This document shows positions 49,944-60,547 of a stretch of 64,000 nt of DNA, piece after piece. The position numbers were made by a program, and so were the translations under genes. The notes under the pieces are model-generated. The model made no database searches, was not told the origin of the DNA, and was given only the letters and a program-made list of their open reading frames with translations. Position 1 is the stretch's first letter, and each line of letters starts with the position of its first letter. The stretch comes from Hyphomonadaceae bacterium UBA1933 (GTDB taxonomy: Bacteria > Pseudomonadota > Alphaproteobacteria > Caulobacterales > Aquidulcibacteraceae). The stretch covers positions 835,098 through 899,097 of the forward strand of contig DDFH01000006.1 of NCBI GenBank assembly GCA_002337085.1, read 5' to 3'.

Positions 49944-52900
49944 ATGCCAAAGCGCACGGACATAAAATCAATTCTAATCATCGGGGCGGGACCAATTGTT
50001 ATCGGTCAGGCATGTGAGTTTGATTATTCAGGTGTGCAGGCATGTAAGGCATTGAAGGAAGAGGGCTACCGCGTAATCTTGGTAAACTCCAACCCCGCCA
50101 CCATTATGACTGACCCCAATTTAGCGGATGCGACCTATATCGAACCAATTACCCCTGATGTGGTTGAAAAAATCCTTGAAAAAGAGCGTCCGGACGCAAT
50201 CTTGCCAACCATGGGTGGGCAAACCGCACTTAATTGCGCACTTGCATTAAATAAACGTGGCGTCCTTGAACGTCTCGGCATTGAAATGATTGGTGCTAAG
50301 CCTGATGCCATCGAAAAAGCCGAAGACAGACAGCTTTTCCGCGATGCAATGGATAAAATTGGTCTTGAAAGCCCTAAATCATATGTTGCCCATACCTTGG
50401 AACAGGCCGAGGCGGCATTGTTACAAGTTGGTTTGCCGGCAATTATCCGCCCATCTTTCACATTGGGTGGCACTGGTGGTGGCATTGCCTATAATCAAGA
50501 AGAATTTAAAGAAATTTGTACGCGCGGTCTTGATGCGTCCCCTACTACTGAAATTTTGGTTGAAGAATCCGTTCTTGGTTGGAAAGAATATGAGATGGAG
50601 GTTGTGCGTGATAAAAACGACAATTGCATCATAATCTGTTCAATTGAAAATATTGACCCAATGGGGGTCCATACCGGTGATTCCATTACTGTTGCACCTG
50701 CATTGACCCTAAGTGATAAAGAGTATCAACGTATGCGCGATGCCTCGATTGCGGTATTGCGTGAAATTGGTGTTGAGACGGGTGGTTCAAACGTGCAATT
50801 CGCACTTGATCCCAAAACTGGTCGTATGACTGTTATTGAAATGAACCCGCGCGTTTCGCGTTCATCGGCACTTGCGTCAAAGGCAACGGGCTTTCCAATT
50901 GCTAAAGTGGCGGCAAAACTTGCGGTTGGTTATACATTGGATGAGATTGCCAATGATATTACTGGCGGCGCAATGCCGGCCGCGTTTGAGCCAACAATTG
51001 ATTATATCGTAACCAAAATCCCACGTTTTGCATTTGAAAAATATAAAGGTGCAGACACCACACTAACCACCCAGATGAAATCGGTTGGTGAGGCGATGGC
51101 AATTGGCAGAACCTTTAACGAATCTTTCCAAAAAGCACTTCGTTCTTTGGAAACTGGCTATGATGGTCTTGATGCGGTTAATGAATATGAAGATCGCGAT
51201 GAATTATTGGCGGCCTTGGCAAAACCAAAGGCAAGCCGCATTATGCGCGTTGGTCAGGCGTTCCGCATGGGCTTTAGCGTAGAAGAAATTCACAATGTTT
51301 CAAAAATCGACCCTTGGTTCTTGCGCGAAATTGAAAAAATTATTTCTATTGAAGATTTGCTTAAAAAACATGGCTTGCCAGACAATGCCGAAGACTTCCG
51401 TTATGTGAAATCAAATGGTTTTGGTGATGCGCAAATTGGCAAAATCCTTGGCCTAAAGCAAAATGATGTTGCCAAAGCGCGCCGTGATTTGGGCGTTGTT
51501 CCATGCTTTAAACGGATTGATACTTGTGCCGCCGAATTCCGCGCAACCACGCCTTATATGTATTCAACCTATGAAATGCCTGCTGGTAATGGTGTTGTGG
51601 ATTGTGAGGCCGAAACCTCTAATCGTCAGAAAATTGTAATTCTTGGCGGTGGTCCAAACCGTATTGGTCAAGGTATTGAATTTGACTATTGCTGCTGCCA
51701 TGCGGCATTTGCGTGCGAAGATATGGGCATTGAATCCATCATGGTCAATTGCAACCCTGAAACCGTATCAACCGATTATGATACTTCGGACAGATTGTAT
51801 TTTGAGCCATTGACCCAAGAGGACGTTATAGAAATCATTCACCGTGAACAACAAAATGGTGAGTTGATGGGGGTTATCGTGCAATTTGGTGGTCAAACCC
51901 CGCTTAAACTTGCCAAGCCTTTAGAGGATGCGGGCATTCCAATTCTTGGTACAAGTGTTGATTCAATCGACATTGCCGAAGATCGTGAACGTTTCCAAGA
52001 ACTTTTGCATGAAATCAACCTTATCCAGCCGCGCAATGCAACCGCCCGCACAGAGGAAGAGGCATTGGCGGGCGCGGCCAAGGTTGGCTATCCAATTGTT
52101 GTGCGTCCGTCTTATGTTTTGGGTGGTCGTGCGATGGAAATCGTGCATGATGAAAGCTCATTGAAACGCTATGTCCGTGAGGCGGTGATTGTATCTGGTG
52201 ATAACCCAGTATTGATTGACCAATATCTTCGTGATGCCATCGAAGTTGACGTTGATGCCCTATGCGATGGTGAAAATGTTTTTGTTGCGGGCATTATGGA
52301 ACACATTGAAGAAGCTGGTATCCACTCTGGCGATTCTGCATGTGCCTTGCCGCCATATTCATTGCCGGATAAAATCGTCAAAGAAATTGAAGCGCAAACC
52401 ATCAAACTTGCCCTTGCATTAAAAGTAAAAGGCTTGATGAATGTACAATTCGCCGTCAAAGATGAGGAAATTTATGTTCTTGAGGCCAATCCACGCGCTT
52501 CACGTACTGCGCCATTCGTTGCCAAGGCGGTAAATATTCCGGTTGCGTCAATTGCTGCAAAACTTCAAGCTGGCGAAAGATTGGCTGCCTTTAACCTCAA
52601 GCCTAAAAAGCTTAATCATGTTGCGGTAAAAGAAGCCGTATTCCCATTTGCTCGTTTCCCTGGTGTTGACCCAATTTTGGGGCCAGAAATGAAATCAACA
52701 GGTGAAGTGATGGGACTTGATAAAGACTTTGATATGGCGTTTTTGAAGTCGCAAATGGGTGCGGGAATGGTATTGCCGACCGGCGGCACTGTATTTATTT
52801 CGGTAAAAGATGGCGATAAAAAAGCCATTGTCGAAGTTGCAAGAAAATATGAAGTAGCTGGATTTAATATCCTTGCCACAGAAGGTACTGAGCGGGTTTT

Positions 52901-53174
52901 AACCCAAAATGGTATCAAGGCAAAACGCATTAACAAAGTGCTTGAAGGTCGTCCACACATTGTTGATTCTATAATTGACGGCAAAATTCAGATGGTAATC
53001 AATACCACAGAAGGTAAGCAGTCGCTTGCGGATTCATATTCAATTCGTCGTAATGCGTTGATGCAGTCAATCTCTTATTACACGACTGTTGCCGGTGCGC
53101 GCGCCGCCATTCGTGCCATAATCGCTGAGAAGGAAAAACCGATAGAGGTTAAACCACTGCAAGCATATGCTTGA
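49944..53174 (+). CDS. carB: Carbamoyl-phosphate synthase large subunit
   Basis: 1076 residues, the full two-fold repeated enzyme. Two carboxyphosphate/carbamate ATP-grasp halves, each opening with a Rossmann block ([46 protein letters not shown]), the linker domain around 400-550, and a C-terminal MGS-like regulatory domain ([20 protein letters not shown]). Makes carbamoyl phosphate for arginine and pyrimidines using glutamine ammonia from CarA. carA is not next to it here. greA follows after 50 bp. Confidence 0.97.
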   Translation: MPKRTDIKSILIIGAGPIVIGQACEFDYSGVQACKALKEEGYRVILVNSNPATIMTDPNLADATYIEPITPDVVEKILEKERPDAILPTMGGQTALNCALALNKRGVLERLGIEMIGAKPDAIEKAEDRQLFRDAMDKIGLESPKSYVAHTLEQAEAALLQVGLPAIIRPSFTLGGTGGGIAYNQEEFKEICTRGLDASPTTEILVEESVLGWKEYEMEVVRDKNDNCIIICSIENIDPMGVHTGDSITVAPALTLSDKEYQRMRDASIAVLREIGVETGGSNVQFALDPKTGRMTVIEMNPRVSRSSALASKATGFPIAKVAAKLAVGYTLDEIANDITGGAMPAAFEPTIDYIVTKIPRFAFEKYKGADTTLTTQMKSVGEAMAIGRTFNESFQKALRSLETGYDGLDAVNEYEDRDELLAALAKPKASRIMRVGQAFRMGFSVEEIHNVSKIDPWFLREIEKIISIEDLLKKHGLPDNAEDFRYVKSNGFGDAQIGKILGLKQNDVAKARRDLGVVPCFKRIDTCAAEFRATTPYMYSTYEMPAGNGVVDCEAETSNRQKIVILGGGPNRIGQGIEFDYCCCHAAFACEDMGIESIMVNCNPETVSTDYDTSDRLYFEPLTQEDVIEIIHREQQNGELMGVIVQFGGQTPLKLAKPLEDAGIPILGTSVDSIDIAEDRERFQELLHEINLIQPRNATARTEEEALAGAAKVGYPIVVRPSYVLGGRAMEIVHDESSLKRYVREAVIVSGDNPVLIDQYLRDAIEVDVDALCDGENVFVAGIMEHIEEAGIHSGDSACALPPYSLPDKIVKEIEAQTIKLALALKVKGLMNVQFAVKDEEIYVLEANPRASRTAPFVAKAVNIPVASIAAKLQAGERLAAFNLKPKKLNHVAVKEAVFPFARFPGVDPILGPEMKSTGEVMGLDKDFDMAFLKSQMGAGMVLPTGGTVFISVKDGDKKAIVEVARKYEVAGFNILATEGTERVLTQNGIKAKRINKVLEGRPHIVDSIIDGKIQMVINTTEGKQSLADSYSIRRNALMQSISYYTTVAGARAAIRAIIAEKEKPIEVKPLQAYA

Positions 53175-53224
53175 CGAAACGCAAAACAATAACCAATTTA
53201 ATTTTTTAAACAGGAATTCCTAAA

Positions 53225-53698
53225 ATGGAAAAAGTGCCAATGACCGAGGAGGGTTACAGACTCCTTGATGCAGAATTAAAAAAATTGAAAACTGTTGAAA
53301 GACCTTCTATCATTGCGGCGATTGCTGAGGCACGCTCGCATGGTGATCTTTCTGAAAATGCTGAATATCATGCGGCAAAGGAACGGCAAAGTTTTATTGA
53401 AGGACGCATTGGCGAGCTTGAAGATAAAATGGCACGCTCGCAAGTTATTGATATTTCACATTTGTCGGGCTCAACTGTGAAATTTGGTGCGACCGTAAAA
53501 GTTCTTGACGAAGACACAGAAGAAGAAAACACCTACAAAATTGTAGGTGAAGATGAGTCTGATGTTAAAGCTGGTAAAATCTCGATTGCATCACCTATTG
53601 CACGCTCTTTGATTGGTAAAGAAGTTGGCGATGTTGTCGAGGTTACAACACCATCTGGCACACGCTCTCTTGAAATCATGGATATTGAGTGGAAATAA
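53225..53698 (+). CDS. greA: Transcription elongation factor GreA
   Basis: 157 residues. N-terminal coiled coil ([59 protein letters not shown]) with the acidic tip residues D and E in GDLSENAEY, then the FKBP-like C-terminal domain. Rescues backtracked RNA polymerase. carB-greA order is conserved in alphaproteobacteria. A terminator-like hairpin follows at 53783. Confidence 0.97.
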   Translation: MEKVPMTEEGYRLLDAELKKLKTVERPSIIAAIAEARSHGDLSENAEYHAAKERQSFIEGRIGELEDKMARSQVIDISHLSGSTVKFGATVKVLDEDTEEENTYKIVGEDESDVKAGKISIASPIARSLIGKEVGDVVEVTTPSGTRSLEIMDIEWK

Positions 53699-53782
53699 TA
53701 TCTGCCCCTCTTTGCGCAATTGCGATGTAATGGGATATAGAGAAATTTTCTAGTAGTTTATTAATACTGCCGCCAATGTCGC

Positions 53783-53805
53783 AAGGGGGGCTTGCCCCTT
53801 ATTTT
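53783..53805 (+). terminator. Probable terminator after greA
   Basis: AAGGGG (53783-53788) pairs with CCCCTT (53795-53800) around a 6-nt loop, followed by ATTTT. Located 85 bp after greA; moderate strength. Confidence 0.55.
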
Positions 53806-53874
53806 GCTTGCATCTTGTAAAGATTAAATTTTCATCTTATTAACTTTGTGTAATTTATATCAGGGTGCAATAAA

Positions 53875-55467
53875 ATGAAAAAATATCTTAAAAAAATATG
53901 CCTTATTTTTTCGGCAGTTTTCCCTATTGTTTTTGTAACCACGGCAGAGGCAAAGACATATTGGGCCTGCGCAGCCATTGTTCCAATTTCAAAACAAGTT
54001 GTTCCGAAATTAGGGTTGTTTGGTCCAGCTTTAAGGTGGAAAATTACTTATAATGCTTATATTGGGGTCTTTGAGAATAATGATGAATATGCCAGTTCGC
54101 TAAGTTTCGCCGACAAATATGAAAGCGAATATAAAGCATTTTTATTAAGCTCAGGGTATAGTTTAGACTCATTAATAGCGGACGGCGCTACCACAAGCGC
54201 GTGTGTCCCCAAATCCACTGCGACAGAAGCCAACACGTTGGCGGCAGAATGGGCAAGTGATAGTTCCTCCAATAATGTTGTCGATCAAAAAATGAACCCA
54301 GTCTATGTGCAATGGAAACCTACACAAAATGCGGAAATACCATCAACAAGCCCACAATCCCAAAACGACATCACAGCGCAACGCGTACCAGGCGAAAGAC
54401 ACCTTGGGGTAGGTTTGCAGGATGTTAATGCCCAAACTGCCGAATTTGCGGGTTTAAAGGACACTAAAGGCGCGCTTATTATGAAGCTGGAAAAGGATAG
54501 TATTGCCGAAAAAAGCGGTCTTAAGCAAATGGATATTATCACAGAAATCAGCGGGCAAACTATTACGACCGCTGATGATGTGCGCCCAATTATTTTAAAA
54601 TTTCGCACGGGTTATAAAGCAATTTTTCGCGTCTGGCGTGACAAGAATTTCGTGGAAATCCCAGTTGAAATGCCGGAGGGTACGGTAGCCCCTGACACCA
54701 CAACCCCCTCTGCCACGTCAACATCCACCCCCGCAGAATCCGCCGCCGTCAACCAATTAGCCCAAGCCGTAGAACGCGCTCTCGACACCGAAAAAGCTGC
54801 TCGCGTTAAAGCAAAAGAGGCTGAAGAAGTCGCGACCAAGGCAATCGAAATCGCTACTCAAGCCGAAGAAGCTGCCAAAAGGGCTGAAAATGGTGAAACG
54901 GGGTATGTCAAAAAATCTTATACCATAAGTAATGCTGGATATTTGCAAAAAATGTATTTTAGTGGCCAAGATTATAATAATAGTTCAAAATTTTTTGGTG
55001 TTAAAACCTTTAAAGATGATAAGAGTAAAAGGTTTGTAGGTGAATTTTCATTATCTGATTACGATGCCGTTGTTGGCAAAACTAAAGTCCCTAAAATTGA
55101 TGGATACGGCATACAATACGGAAGTAATTATATGCAGGCAAGCAAATGGATTAATGGTCAAAACGAAGGCTTATCAGTTTTTACCTTTAACAATGACATT
55201 CAATATGGTGAATTTAAAGATGGAGTCTTAAACGGTCTTGCACTGATAGTTTTTAGAGGAAAGACACAAGGGCAATTTTCCGCTGGTGAATTTAAAGATA
55301 ATGAACTAAATGGTTATGGAGTTACCATACTTAGCAGTGGAAAGCGTTGGGTAGGGCAGTTTGAAAATCGTTTGCTTGATGGTTACGGCATCGAATACGC
55401 CGCCGATGGCAGTGTTCTACAACAAGGCATTTGGAAAAATGGCGTATTAATCACACCTATTAAATAA
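53875..55467 (+). CDS. Secreted PDZ/MORN-repeat protein
   Basis: 530 residues. Signal peptide (1-26, TTAEA-KT). A central PDZ domain (about 171-262; RHLGVGLQDVNAQTAEFAGL, IAEKSGLKQMDIITEISG) is followed by a Pro/Thr/Ser linker and an Ala/Glu/Lys coiled coil (about 285-345). C-terminal MORN-like repeats (about 395-520; GEFKDGVLNGLALIVF, NELNGYGVTILSSGKRWVGQFENRLLDGYG) follow. No protease active site is present. The combination suggests a periplasmic scaffold or envelope-associated binding protein. Not a known named family. Confidence 0.8.
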   Translation: MKKYLKKICLIFSAVFPIVFVTTAEAKTYWACAAIVPISKQVVPKLGLFGPALRWKITYNAYIGVFENNDEYASSLSFADKYESEYKAFLLSSGYSLDSLIADGATTSACVPKSTATEANTLAAEWASDSSSNNVVDQKMNPVYVQWKPTQNAEIPSTSPQSQNDITAQRVPGERHLGVGLQDVNAQTAEFAGLKDTKGALIMKLEKDSIAEKSGLKQMDIITEISGQTITTADDVRPIILKFRTGYKAIFRVWRDKNFVEIPVEMPEGTVAPDTTTPSATSTSTPAESAAVNQLAQAVERALDTEKAARVKAKEAEEVATKAIEIATQAEEAAKRAENGETGYVKKSYTISNAGYLQKMYFSGQDYNNSSKFFGVKTFKDDKSKRFVGEFSLSDYDAVVGKTKVPKIDGYGIQYGSNYMQASKWINGQNEGLSVFTFNNDIQYGEFKDGVLNGLALIVFRGKTQGQFSAGEFKDNELNGYGVTILSSGKRWVGQFENRLLDGYGIEYAADGSVLQQGIWKNGVLITPIK

Positions 55468-55587
55468 AGCACCACGCCCAGTTTGCATAGGCATTTAAGG
55501 CGCGCATTTATGCAATAGATATCGGATATTTTGCTTTGCAAAATTTCAGCATAACAGTAAATTCATATTTCGTGCGGAGTATAAATT

Positions 55588-56541
55588 ATGACCACAATAT
55601 GGGCATTATCAGATGGACGGGCAGGGATTGAAAAACAGGCAGTCGCATTCGCCAATGCCATCAAGGAATTTATTCCCGATGCGGAAATAAAAATTGTAAA
55701 AATATCCCCCGAAGCCCCGCAGGTATTTTTGCCCCCCGAAATGTGGCCATTCCCGCTTGCCGCTTTGCCAAAAGAAGAGCGTGTGGTTTTTGACAATCCC
55801 CCCGATATTTTAATTGCCAATGGGCGGCGCGCCATTCCATATTCTTTGATGTTAAAAAAGAAATTGGGCGGTGAAATTCTTACAATTCAGTTACAAGATC
55901 CCAAAGTCCCATCCGAAAAGTTCGATTTTGTGATTGCGCCCAAGCATGACAATGTAAAGGGTGAAAATGTCTATGAAACCCTTGGCGGTTTGGTTTATTA
56001 TTCAACGGCCGCCATTGAAACTGCCCGTGCCAAATATGAAAAAAACAAGCCATTAGCAATTGTAGTTTTGGGTGGAGATTCCAAAACCCATAAATTCACC
56101 GAAGGCCGCGCCAGCGAAATCATTGCCCAATTAAAATTATTGGTCGGCTATCATGTTTGTATCACCACATCGCGCCGCACCCCGCCCAAGGTGGAGTATG
56201 CGTTTGAAAGATTCGCGCGCGCCAAAAATTATGAATTTTATACCCCAGAGACAGGTGGCGATAATCCGTATTTATCATGGCTTGCCAATGCAGATATTGC
56301 CTTTATAACCGAAGACAGTGCAAATATGCTTTCGGATGCAGCATTTTTTGGTTTGCCGATTAATATTTTGCGCCTTTCAGGCGGTTCAAAAAAGTTTGAT
56401 AACCTTTACCAAAGCTTTATCCAAAGCGGCAGCGCGGAATTTTTCAATGGCAAGGTCTTTAAAAACGCTAATGTCATGCCAAATAACATAAAATCAATTG
56501 CAAATGACATTTTCAATCATTGGCAAAAGCCTCAAAACTAA
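55588..56541 (+). CDS. ELM1-family (DUF1022) protein
   Basis: 317 residues resembling the mitochondrial fission ELM1-like family. The fold is GT-B-like: TTIWALSDGRAGIEKQAVAFANAI at the N-terminus, 'PDILIANGRRAIPYSLMLKK', LQDPKVPSEKFDFVIAPKHD, 'VVLGGDSKTHKF', TTSRRTPP and FITEDSANMLSDAAFFGLP. In bacteria the role is unknown; the fold suggests a nucleotide-sugar-handling enzyme. It stands alone between the MORN protein and trxB. Confidence 0.82.
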   Translation: MTTIWALSDGRAGIEKQAVAFANAIKEFIPDAEIKIVKISPEAPQVFLPPEMWPFPLAALPKEERVVFDNPPDILIANGRRAIPYSLMLKKKLGGEILTIQLQDPKVPSEKFDFVIAPKHDNVKGENVYETLGGLVYYSTAAIETARAKYEKNKPLAIVVLGGDSKTHKFTEGRASEIIAQLKLLVGYHVCITTSRRTPPKVEYAFERFARAKNYEFYTPETGGDNPYLSWLANADIAFITEDSANMLSDAAFFGLPINILRLSGGSKKFDNLYQSFIQSGSAEFFNGKVFKNANVMPNNIKSIANDIFNHWQKPQN

Positions 56542-56580
56542 CTAAATTAGGTGTTTGAAATATAAGAAGGAATTTAGGCG

Positions 56581-57528
56581 GTGGAAACAAAGCACACCCA
56601 GATTTTGATAATTGGTTCTGGCCCTGCGGGCTATTCGGCAGCAATTTATGCGGCACGCGCGATGCGTTCCCCGATTATTCTTGAAGGACCGCAACCAGGG
56701 GGGCAGCTTACCATTACTTCTGAGGTTGAGAATTACCCAGGCTTTGAACACGAAATCCAAGGTCCATGGCTTATGGAGCAAATGCGCGCTCAGGCCGAAC
56801 GTATGGGAACTGAAATCATTGGCGATTGGATTATGGAGGTTGATTTATCATCGCGTCCATTCAAAGCCATTGGTGATAGTGGCACTGTTTACACTGGCGA
56901 TGTTTTGATTATTGCAACCGGTGCGCAGGCGAGATGGTTGGGGCTTTCTGAAGAAGAAGGCTTGCGTGGTTTTGGGGTCTCTGCTTGTGCAACATGCGAT
57001 GGTTTCTTTTATCGTGGGAAAGAGGTTGTCGTAGTGGGTGGCGGCAATACCGCCGTTGAAGAAGCAATTTTCCTTACCAATTTTGCATCCAAAGTGACAC
57101 TTGTTCACCGCCGCGATGAATTGCGTGCCGAAAAAGTAATGCAAAATCGCTTGTTCAATAATCCAAAAATTGAAGTTTTGTGGAATAAAGGCGTTGATGA
57201 AATTCTTGCCGATTCCGAGCCGCGTGGTGTTACTGGTGTGCGCCTAAAAGACACTGTAACCGGTGATTTATCAGAAGTTAAATGCGATGGCGTATTTGTT
57301 GCCATTGGTCATTCTCCTGCTACTGAAATCTTTAAAGGTAAGGTTGCCATGAAAGATAATGGCTATATCCTTGTCGAACCCGGTACTTCAAAAACCAATG
57401 TTTCAGGTGTGTTTGCCGCTGGTGATGTAACCGACGAAAACTATCGCCAGGCGGTAACCGCAGCGGGCATGGGCTGTATGGCGGCATTGGATGCTGAAAA
57501 ATTTTTAGAAAGTGTTGACCATGATTGA
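56581..57528 (+). CDS. trxB: Thioredoxin-disulfide reductase
   Basis: 315 residues. FAD-binding GSGPAG (12-17), redox-active C136-A-T-C139 and NADPH-binding GGGNTAVEEA; ending AAGDVTDENYRQAVTAAGMGCMAA, all canonical. The start is GTG 56581, with AAGAAGGA some 12 bp upstream. Reduces thioredoxin with NADPH. Its stop overlaps the following LysR gene. Confidence 0.97.
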   Translation: METKHTQILIIGSGPAGYSAAIYAARAMRSPIILEGPQPGGQLTITSEVENYPGFEHEIQGPWLMEQMRAQAERMGTEIIGDWIMEVDLSSRPFKAIGDSGTVYTGDVLIIATGAQARWLGLSEEEGLRGFGVSACATCDGFFYRGKEVVVVGGGNTAVEEAIFLTNFASKVTLVHRRDELRAEKVMQNRLFNNPKIEVLWNKGVDEILADSEPRGVTGVRLKDTVTGDLSEVKCDGVFVAIGHSPATEIFKGKVAMKDNGYILVEPGTSKTNVSGVFAAGDVTDENYRQAVTAAGMGCMAALDAEKFLESVDHD

Positions 57529-58414
57529 TTGGGATAAATTACGCACATTTCATGCATCTGCTGATACTGGTTCATTAACTGCTGCGGCGGAAAAGGTTGG
57601 TCTTTCGCAATCTGCGGTTTCGCGCCAGATTGCTGCACTAGAAGAAGACTTGGGAGTGCCATTATTTCACCGCCATGCGCGTGGGCTTATCCTAACTGGT
57701 CCGGGCAAGGTTTTGCAACAATCAACATTGCAAATGGCAACCATTGCGGCGGTTGCCGAATCCAACCTTAAAGACGCGCGCGATCGCCCACAGGGGGAGT
57801 TGTTGATTACCGCGCCAATCGGCTTTGGCTCAACATGGCTTGCACCACGCCTTGGTGAGTTTATGGATGCATATCCAGAGGTTACTTTGCGTCTTATTTT
57901 GGATGATCGTGAACTTGATTTAACCACTTTGGAGGCCGAATGCGCAGTTAGGCTTTGGCAGGCAACGCACGCCGACCTTATTCAACGCAAATTATTCTCG
58001 GTGAAAACTGCGCTTTATGCCTCAAAATCTTATGTTGAAGCGAATGGCACACCGCAAACTCTTGCCGATTTAGACAAACATCGCATCATCGCCTATGGCG
58101 CGAGCGATTCTGACGAAATGAAACGTCTTGATTTTGCGCTTACTATGGGCCGTGATGCCCAAAAACCCCGCACCGCCGCCATGAGCATTAATAACATTAC
58201 CGCACTGGTTACATCGGTTGCGGCAGGTCTTGGGATTGGTGGTTTGCCAACCTATTTGGCAGAAAAGCAGCCAGATTTGGTTGCGATTTTACCTGAAAAC
58301 CCTGGCCCTGAACTTGATGTTTTCTTCATTTATCCTGCCGACCTTCGCCGCTCAAAACGTATCGCGGCATTTAGGCAATATTTGATTGAACAATCAACGG
58401 ATTGGAAGAAATAA
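57521..58414 (+). CDS. LysR-family transcriptional regulator
   Basis: 297 residues from ATG 57521, which overlaps the end of trxB by 8 bp; the frame also opens at GTG 57512. Helix-turn-helix TFHASADTGSLTAAAEKVGLSQSAVSRQIAALEEDLGVPLF and an effector domain starting at about residue 90. Translationally coupled to trxB, a neighbourhood I recall from Caulobacter-like genomes, so a redox-related role is plausible but unproven. Confidence 0.92.
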   Translation: MIDWDKLRTFHASADTGSLTAAAEKVGLSQSAVSRQIAALEEDLGVPLFHRHARGLILTGPGKVLQQSTLQMATIAAVAESNLKDARDRPQGELLITAPIGFGSTWLAPRLGEFMDAYPEVTLRLILDDRELDLTTLEAECAVRLWQATHADLIQRKLFSVKTALYASKSYVEANGTPQTLADLDKHRIIAYGASDSDEMKRLDFALTMGRDAQKPRTAAMSINNITALVTSVAAGLGIGGLPTYLAEKQPDLVAILPENPGPELDVFFIYPADLRRSKRIAAFRQYLIEQSTDWKK

Positions 58415-58423
58415 TAACTTGTA

Positions 58424-58444
58424 ATGCCATAGCTGTTATGGCAT
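58424..58444. promoter_or_regulatory. Hairpin upstream of the TonB-receptor-like gene
   Basis: ATGCCATA (58424-58431) is perfectly complementary to TATGGCAT (58437-58444) with a 5-nt loop, ending 9 bp before the ATG at 58454. It has no T tract, so an operator or translation-control hairpin is as likely as a terminator for the LysR gene. Confidence 0.45.
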
Positions 58445-58453
58445 CTTAAAGTT

Positions 58454-60502
58454 ATGAAATATATTTTTGCACCCGTTTTTCTGTCTGCATTTCTGTCTGC
58501 AAACATATGCTTTGCACAAGATATAGGTAAATCAGAAGGTGGAAATCCCACAGCAGATGAAGAAGTTGTTGTGGTAACGGCAAAGAAGTCGGACACAAAG
58601 GTCAAGGTTGACCGCATCGTCTATAATATTAAAATCCGTCCAGATGCCGCAAGCCTTGATACAAGCGACATATTAAAAAAAGTTCCGAATGTTTTTGTCT
58701 CGGCAACGAAAAGCGTTACCATGAATGGTGGCGCATATGTAAGCTTTTTGGTAAATGGGCATCCGGTCAAAAGCTCTATCGCTTTGAACATCCCTGCAAG
58801 CCAGATAAAGCAGATTGAGGTGGTTTCAAACCCTGGTGCCGAATTTTCGTCTTATACACAGGCGGTAATAAATATTATTACCGTGAAAGATTTTAAACCA
58901 GGGTGGTCAGGCACAACAAGTGTCAAGGCCGATACTTTGAAGGGGCATCGTGCGGGATTAGATATAACGCATGGCGGCATTAAATGGGATTTTAATGCAA
59001 GCTTGTCATTTTCCCATTTACCAGAAGATATGAAAACTGTTGGCATTTCAAATTATGATTCATCACAAAGTAATGGTTATGATATTCAAAATAGTAATAT
59101 CAATCAAAATGCATCATTCGATTTTATCAGATCAAATGCAAAATGGCTTAGAAACTTTTCCGATAGCCGAAACCTTAGCCTTGAATTTGGAATAAGTAAA
59201 AACCTATATCGCAATAAAACAAGCCAAAGCGAGCAATTCACCGGTAATGGAATTGACTATCAAGAAATATATTTAATGCATCAACGATTTACCGATTTAA
59301 GGCATTTTGGCACCCTAAGTTATGAAGATAATAAGCAAGATGATTATCATTTAACTTCGAGCCTTAATTTTAATCTTTCTAATTGGCGTAGTACGACAGG
59401 CTATGATGGTGCTAATCCACGCACTTCATGGCTTAATACTGATTATTGGTATAGTGACGCCAAGACAGATGTTGAAAAGAAAATAAACGATAACAAAACA
59501 CTTTTCTTAGGTTTGAGCAATTTTATAATTGTGGGAAAAGATAATCAAAGCTTCACCAATTATACCGATGTTGGACAAACACAAAATTATCTTCTCGATT
59601 ACTCTGATAATCATTTTGCAGCTTATGGACAGATGCAAACAAAACTAAAAAGTTTTGAAGTTAAATACGGCCTACGATATGAACTCATAAGTCGGGATTT
59701 AAAAAATAATGTGGGCTCAATTAGCGGCATAAAAGATACCAATTTATTACTTCCATCAATTCATCTTGCAAAAACTTTGAATGATGAAAATAAATTGATG
59801 GCCAGCATCACATTACGTTCTGATATACCTGATATTACGGTTCTTAATCCAGCCCCTGTGTATAACAGTGTCTTTGCAATTACACGGGGCAATCCAAATT
59901 TGAAGACGGCTCAAAAACTGCAAAGTGAAATAAGCTATATTTACGATAATAAGGCTATTTCAATAAATCAGCGCGTGTATTATCGCGACACAAAGGATGA
60001 TATAAACCAATATACGATTTTGCGTGATGATAGGGTTTATGAAACATCGTATATCAATTCCGGCACATCAAACACTTATGGCTATTCTGCATCAATAAAG
60101 AAGAAGCTTTCCAACAAATTGGATGCAAGTTTTGATTTTGAAATATTCCATAGTGAAGTTACCGCCCCCTCATCATTATCAGATTTTAGAAGCTTGAAAT
60201 ACCAAAGTGGAAATTCAAAAATCAATATTAATTATAATCCCGACAAAGCCAATGCCTTCACTTTTATGATTAGGTACAATGGTAAGACCTATGGCCTAGG
60301 CATGGATAGTTCTGCCACGTGGCAGAATGAAATTGAATATAATCACAATTTTAAACGTGGTATATCTTTGCAACTTAATTTGGTGAATTTTGGCGTATCT
60401 GAAAGCGTAACAAATAATATTCATGGAGAAGGTTACACGAGTGCGCAGCGTGTAAAAACACCATCAAGACTTGTAAAGATTGGTCTTTCAAAGGCCTTTT
60501 AA
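58454..60502 (+). CDS. TonB-dependent-receptor-like outer membrane barrel
   Basis: 682 residues. Signal peptide (about 1-22, CFA-QD). A plug-like domain (about 60-155: DTSDILKKVPNVFV, FLVNGHPV, IEVVSNPGAEFSSYTQAVINII) is followed by a long beta-rich barrel ending in an aromatic residue (GLSKAF). The plug lacks the clear TonB box of siderophore receptors, and the overall style is the 'outer membrane beta-barrel family' type common in Bacteroidetes and some alphaproteobacteria. The ligand is unknown. An S41 peptidase follows after 45 bp. Confidence 0.85.
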   Translation: MKYIFAPVFLSAFLSANICFAQDIGKSEGGNPTADEEVVVVTAKKSDTKVKVDRIVYNIKIRPDAASLDTSDILKKVPNVFVSATKSVTMNGGAYVSFLVNGHPVKSSIALNIPASQIKQIEVVSNPGAEFSSYTQAVINIITVKDFKPGWSGTTSVKADTLKGHRAGLDITHGGIKWDFNASLSFSHLPEDMKTVGISNYDSSQSNGYDIQNSNINQNASFDFIRSNAKWLRNFSDSRNLSLEFGISKNLYRNKTSQSEQFTGNGIDYQEIYLMHQRFTDLRHFGTLSYEDNKQDDYHLTSSLNFNLSNWRSTTGYDGANPRTSWLNTDYWYSDAKTDVEKKINDNKTLFLGLSNFIIVGKDNQSFTNYTDVGQTQNYLLDYSDNHFAAYGQMQTKLKSFEVKYGLRYELISRDLKNNVGSISGIKDTNLLLPSIHLAKTLNDENKLMASITLRSDIPDITVLNPAPVYNSVFAITRGNPNLKTAQKLQSEISYIYDNKAISINQRVYYRDTKDDINQYTILRDDRVYETSYINSGTSNTYGYSASIKKKLSNKLDASFDFEIFHSEVTAPSSLSDFRSLKYQSGNSKININYNPDKANAFTFMIRYNGKTYGLGMDSSATWQNEIEYNHNFKRGISLQLNLVNFGVSESVTNNIHGEGYTSAQRVKTPSRLVKIGLSKAF

Positions 60503-60547
60503 TAAAGTTGCATAAAAAACTTGTCATATATATTTTATTGAGAAACA

